64,000 bases of DNA from Solimicrobium sp040544425 (lineage in GTDB: Bacteria; Pseudomonadota; Gammaproteobacteria; Burkholderiales; Burkholderiaceae_D). The position numbers and the translations under genes were made by a program. Location: positions 124,001 to 188,000 of the forward strand of contig JBEONO010000008.1 of the NCBI GenBank assembly GCA_040544425.1, in the 5' to 3' direction. Position 1 is the first letter of the stretch. Each line of letters starts with the position of its first letter. Shown in pieces: positions 60,658 to 64,000 of this stretch. The notes beneath the pieces are model-generated. The model was given only the letters and a program-made list of their open reading frames with translations, made no database searches and was not told where the DNA came from.

Positions 60658-61947
60658 ATGCCAACCGACCAGACTCCCCCGCGCCTCTTGAATGCCAATG
60701 ACATTAAAGTACTTTCATTGGCGTCCCTGGGCGGCGCGCTGGAGTATTACGATTTCATCATTTTTATTTTTTTCGCGAAAACCTTCAGCGACCAGTTCTT
60801 CCCGGCTGACTTGAGCGCATTCTGGAAAACGCTCAATGTCTACGGCACTTTTGCCATCGCTTATTTCATGCGCCCGATCGGGGGCGTAATCATGGCGCAT
60901 TTTGGCGACCTGGTCGGCAGAAAGCGCATGTTCACCCTGTCCATCGTGCTGATGGCATTGCCGACATTTTGTATTGGATTGCTGCCGACGTTTGCCCATG
61001 TCGGCTACGCGGCGCCAGTCCTGCTGTTAATGATGCGCATGATGCAGGGCATCGCCATCGGTGGTGAAATTCCGGGTGCCTGGGTGTTTGTTTCCGAGCA
61101 TGTCCCACCAAAACGAGTCGGATTGGCGAACGGCATGGTGACCAGTGGCCTCACACTCGGAATTTTGCTGGGATCGCTGATGGCCTTGCTGATCAACTCC
61201 AGCTTTGCCAAACCGGATATCACCGCATTTGCCTGGCGCATTCCATTTTTCGTTGGCGGGATTCTCGGCTTTATTACCATGTATTTGCGCGGCTATCTGC
61301 ATGAGACGCCGGTATTCAAACAAATGCAGGAAATGAAGGCCTTGAACCAGGGCCTGCCGGTCGCGACAGTCTGGCGCGAGCACAAACCTGCGATCCTGAT
61401 TTCGGTGCTGGCGACCTGGTTGTTAACCGCCGGGATTGTGGTGATTATCCTGTTTGCGCCGGAACTGATGAAGTCACCCGCCTTCAATATTCCGGCCACC
61501 GTGACCTTGACCATGCAGAGTTTTGCCATCGTCGCCCTGTCGTCTGGCTGCACCTTCACCGGCTGGCTGTGCGACAGGATCGGTCCGGGCAAAACCTTTA
61601 TCGGCATGTGCACGGCTCTGGCAATCAGCAGCAGCGTGTTTTATCACAGCATCGGCCAGGTGGATTACGTGACGCTCGGTTGTATGTATGTGGTGACCGG
61701 ATTTTTTGTCAGCATCGTGGGCGGCGTCCCTTATATTATGGTGCACGCGTTTCCCGCCAAGGTCAGATTTACCGGCCTGTCGTTTTCCTACAATCTGTCC
61801 TACGCCGTGTTTGGCGGCCTGACGCCACTGTTCCTGGGCTATGTGAATGCCATCAACCCGCTCAGCGCGTCGTATTACGTGGTGTTTTTAAGTATTCTGG
61901 GAATTTTTTGCGGGCTGTATTTGCTGAAGTCTTCAGCAAAACAATAG
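60658..61947 (+). CDS. MFS metabolite:H+ symporter (MHS family)
   Basis: A 429-residue inner-membrane transporter with 12 helices. MHS marks: GALEYYDFIIFIFFAKTFS at the first helix, MRPIGGVIMAHFGDLVGRKR in loop 2-3, and MRMMQGIAIGGEIPGAWVFV. Relatives (ProP, ShiA, KgtP, CitA) import organic acids or osmolytes with protons; the substrate is open. ATG 60658 is preferred to an upstream TTG (60628); the ribosome site is weak. It is a monocistronic gene after a terminator. Confidence 0.9.
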   Translation: MPTDQTPPRLLNANDIKVLSLASLGGALEYYDFIIFIFFAKTFSDQFFPADLSAFWKTLNVYGTFAIAYFMRPIGGVIMAHFGDLVGRKRMFTLSIVLMALPTFCIGLLPTFAHVGYAAPVLLLMMRMMQGIAIGGEIPGAWVFVSEHVPPKRVGLANGMVTSGLTLGILLGSLMALLINSSFAKPDITAFAWRIPFFVGGILGFITMYLRGYLHETPVFKQMQEMKALNQGLPVATVWREHKPAILISVLATWLLTAGIVVIILFAPELMKSPAFNIPATVTLTMQSFAIVALSSGCTFTGWLCDRIGPGKTFIGMCTALAISSSVFYHSIGQVDYVTLGCMYVVTGFFVSIVGGVPYIMVHAFPAKVRFTGLSFSYNLSYAVFGGLTPLFLGYVNAINPLSASYYVVFLSILGIFCGLYLLKSSAKQ

Positions 61948-62097
61948 AAAGTGAAAGTTGGCGAGCCTGATCTGCGGCACTTACGGGAAATGACTGTGGC
62001 TGCTTCGTTCCCGACCTGACCAGATTGGTCACACCGCAATGCGCAGGGACCCGCCAGCGCGAATTATACTTGAATTGTTTCGCGCTGTGTCTGCTCT

Positions 62098-63582
62098 TTA
62101 CAGTCCCAACTCCTGCCAGATTCCGTCGATTCGCTTCTTCACCTCAGGCGACATGGCGATGACTTTGCCCCATTCCCGGTTAGTCTCACCGGGCCATTTA
62201 TTGGTCGCATCCAATCCCATCTTGCTGCCCAGCCCACTGACCGGCGAGGCAAAATCCAGATAGTCGATGGGGGTCTGATCGACCATGGTGGTATCGCGCA
62301 GCGGATCGACTCTGGTGGTGATGGCCCACATGACTTCCTTCCAGTCGCGAATGTTGACGTCTTCATCGACCACGATAATGAACTTGGTATACATGAACTG
62401 GCGTAAAAAACTCCACACGCCAAACATCACCCGCTTCGCGTGGCCAGGATAAGACTTCTTGATCTGCACCACCGCCATCCGGTAACTGCATCCCTCGGGC
62501 GGCAGATAAAAGTCGGTGATCTCGGTAAATTGTTTTTGCAACAAGGGCACAAACACTTCGTTCAGCGCCACGCCAAGGATTGCCGGTTCATCCGGCGGCT
62601 TGCCTGTATACGTGGAGTGATAAATCGGATTTTCCCGCATCGTGATGCGGTCGATCGTAAACACCGGAAAATAATCCTGCTCATTATAGTAACCAGTGTG
62701 GTCACCAAACGGACCTTCGAGCGCATGCTCATAACCAGTCGGGTGGCTCGAATCGGGATAGATGTGTCCCTCGAGGACAATCTCGGCTGAAGCCGGGACC
62801 CGCAATTCACTGCCGATCGCCTTGATCAATTCAGTACGGCTGCCGCGCAGCAGTCCGGCGAACTGATATTCAGACAGACTGTCCGGCACCGGCGTTACCG
62901 CACCCAGGATGGTCGCGGGGTCGGCCCCCAGGGCCACACAGATTGGATACGGCTGTCCCTTGTTAACAATGCAGTGTTCACGAAAATCCAGTGCCCCACC
63001 ACGGTGTGCCAGCCAGCGCATGATCACTTTATTTTTCGCCAACACCTGCTGGCGATAAATGCCCAAATTCTGCCGCTTCTTGAAAGGACCTTTCGTAATA
63101 ACCAGTCCCCACGTAATTAATGGCGCAATATCGCCCGGCCAGCATAGTTGAATTGGCAACCGTCCGAGATCAACCTTTTCGCCTTCCCAGACGATAGATT
63201 GACAGGCTGCGCTGCGCACTTCTTTGGGCGCCATGTCCCAGACCGCCTTCACCAGACTGCCCAGTCCCAACATATCTTTGAATCCTTTGGGCGGCTCCGG
63301 TTCTTTCAAGGTCGCCAGCACCTGCCCGATTTTGCGCAACTCAGAGACGTCTTGCGCTCCCATACCCAAGGCGACGCGCCGCGGAGTACCGAATAAATTC
63401 CCTAAAACGGGTATATCGAATCCAGTCGGACGGGTGAACAAAAGTGCCGGACCTTCAGCGCGCAGAGTCCGATCGCAGACTTCCGTCATCTCCAAAATGG
63501 GGGAAATTGACGAATTGATCTCTTTTAACTCGTCAATTGTTTTTAATTTAGCAATAAAATCACGCAGATCAACATATTTCAT
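62098..63582 (-). CDS. ubiD: 3-octaprenyl-4-hydroxybenzoate carboxy-lyase UbiD
   Basis: A 494-residue decarboxylase of ubiquinone biosynthesis using prenylated FMN made by UbiX. Family sequence: RPTGFDIPVLGNLFGTPRRVA, LPIQLCWPGDIAPLITWGLV, ADPATILGAVTPVPDSLSE, EGPFGDHTGYYNEQDYFPVF and SKMGLDATNKWPGE. The catalytic E...R..E region is included. Length is typical. It is single in this window. Confidence 0.97.
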   Translation of the reverse strand: MKYVDLRDFIAKLKTIDELKEINSSISPILEMTEVCDRTLRAEGPALLFTRPTGFDIPVLGNLFGTPRRVALGMGAQDVSELRKIGQVLATLKEPEPPKGFKDMLGLGSLVKAVWDMAPKEVRSAACQSIVWEGEKVDLGRLPIQLCWPGDIAPLITWGLVITKGPFKKRQNLGIYRQQVLAKNKVIMRWLAHRGGALDFREHCIVNKGQPYPICVALGADPATILGAVTPVPDSLSEYQFAGLLRGSRTELIKAIGSELRVPASAEIVLEGHIYPDSSHPTGYEHALEGPFGDHTGYYNEQDYFPVFTIDRITMRENPIYHSTYTGKPPDEPAILGVALNEVFVPLLQKQFTEITDFYLPPEGCSYRMAVVQIKKSYPGHAKRVMFGVWSFLRQFMYTKFIIVVDEDVNIRDWKEVMWAITTRVDPLRDTTMVDQTPIDYLDFASPVSGLGSKMGLDATNKWPGETNREWGKVIAMSPEVKKRIDGIWQELGL

Positions 63583-64000
63583 AGGCTTGTTCTATTTTTC
63601 TTAAGTTAAATCGCTCAATCAAGATTAATCAGTAACTAACTGATTTGATTGAAAGTTACCGCAGCGCAGCATAAAAGCAAGACATTAAAGTTATAGAAAA
63701 CGATTTTAATAGTATTGACTTGATATAAACCGGCCCCTACAATTCGCCGAAATCAGAAATAGTTCGGACTTGGCCGTCAGTGTTAAAAAAGAACTCATTT
63801 CTCAATTCGGGATTCCATCAGACAGTAGGGATGGAAGCAGGACCTGCCAAGACTGGCATCCCCGACAAGTTGTTTGTCACTTCAATTACAGTGCAAGATG
63901 TTAGGCTAATTTACCGGCCAACACCAGACAACTCCGGCATCTGTTTGCTTTTTGTTTAGGATTACTGGCGTCAGTAACGCGAGGTTTATTACCAGACACA
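63583..64000 (+). other. Right-edge intergenic region with structured leader
   Basis: No gene seen in the last 418 bp. A strong promoter (63715-63743) reads toward the window end, and its transcript would fold: GGGATG/CATCCC (63828-63833 with 63857-63862) encloses GCAGG/CCTGC, followed by GACAA/TTGTC-type pairing (63864-63878). It could lead a gene or stable RNA beyond the edge. Confidence 0.45.
63715..63743 (+). promoter_or_regulatory. Strong sigma70-type promoter
   Basis: TTGACT (63715-63720), exactly 17 bp, TACAAT (63738-63743). An AT-rich tract upstream (about 63675-63712) resembles an UP element. Confidence 0.65.

Overview
The window reads as a chromosomal segment of a Gram-negative betaproteobacterium, most likely order Burkholderiales and probably near Oxalobacteraceae. 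I base this on the protein families present (UbiD, DUF2069, HpnC, TorF-type porin, PpiD, HU-beta beside tRNA-Val and tRNA-Asp), on the outer-membrane proteins and on moderate GC. No database search was possible, so the taxon is an inference.

Layout. 1-9.3 kb: a complete high-affinity potassium system, kdpF-A-B-C, a TorF-like outer-membrane porin, then kdpD-E, preceded by a 30-residue membrane-peptide gene. 9.4-13.0 kb: a palindromic repeat element, a secreted LamG-like protein and a divergent LytS/LytTR-type two-component pair. 13.0-21.3 kb: a sulfur-flavoured export locus with an ArsR regulator and a DUF2892 protein on one strand, and divergently an RND adaptor, RND pump, second DUF2892 protein, TolC-type channel, sulfide:quinone-reductase-like flavoprotein (broken by one in-frame TAG) and a second ArsR regulator. 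21.7-25.9 kb: a MASE3 histidine kinase, a type II toxin-antitoxin pair with a repeated operator, and a polytopic membrane protein.

25.9-42.1 kb is the most interesting part. After ppiD there is a minus-strand operon encoding an inner-membrane protein with two pairs of histidines spaced as in di-heme b cytochromes, a 24-heme cytochrome c, a cytochrome with 32 CxxCH motifs plus one CX4CH, a large outer-membrane beta-barrel, and a truncated CcmI-like TPR protein. Divergent from it is a membrane-anchored iron-sulfur flavoprotein, followed by ccmF-ccmH-ccmI. Together these look like a complete porin-cytochrome conduit carrying electrons between the inner-membrane quinone pool and the outside of the cell, with dedicated cytochrome-maturation genes. 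The block lies between ppiD and the tRNA-Asp/tRNA-Val/hupB group, which are usually close neighbours in this order, so it may be an insertion.

42.5-64 kb is mainly housekeeping and accessory metabolism: tRNA-Asp, tRNA-Val, hupB, nadB-wrbA-DUF2069-FAD oxidase, a small DUF4124-like protein, oleate hydratase, a CYTH protein and an M14 carboxypeptidase, tRNA-Pro, a GH51 arabinofuranosidase, an M61 peptidase, a DUF805 protein, hpnC, a TonB-dependent receptor with a small metal-motif protein, an MFS symporter and ubiD. A three-copy palindromic repeat (about 100 bp each) is scattered through the window. One copy sits inside a 310-bp element with perfect 13-bp terminal inverted repeats and a tandem array, immediately upstream of hpnC.
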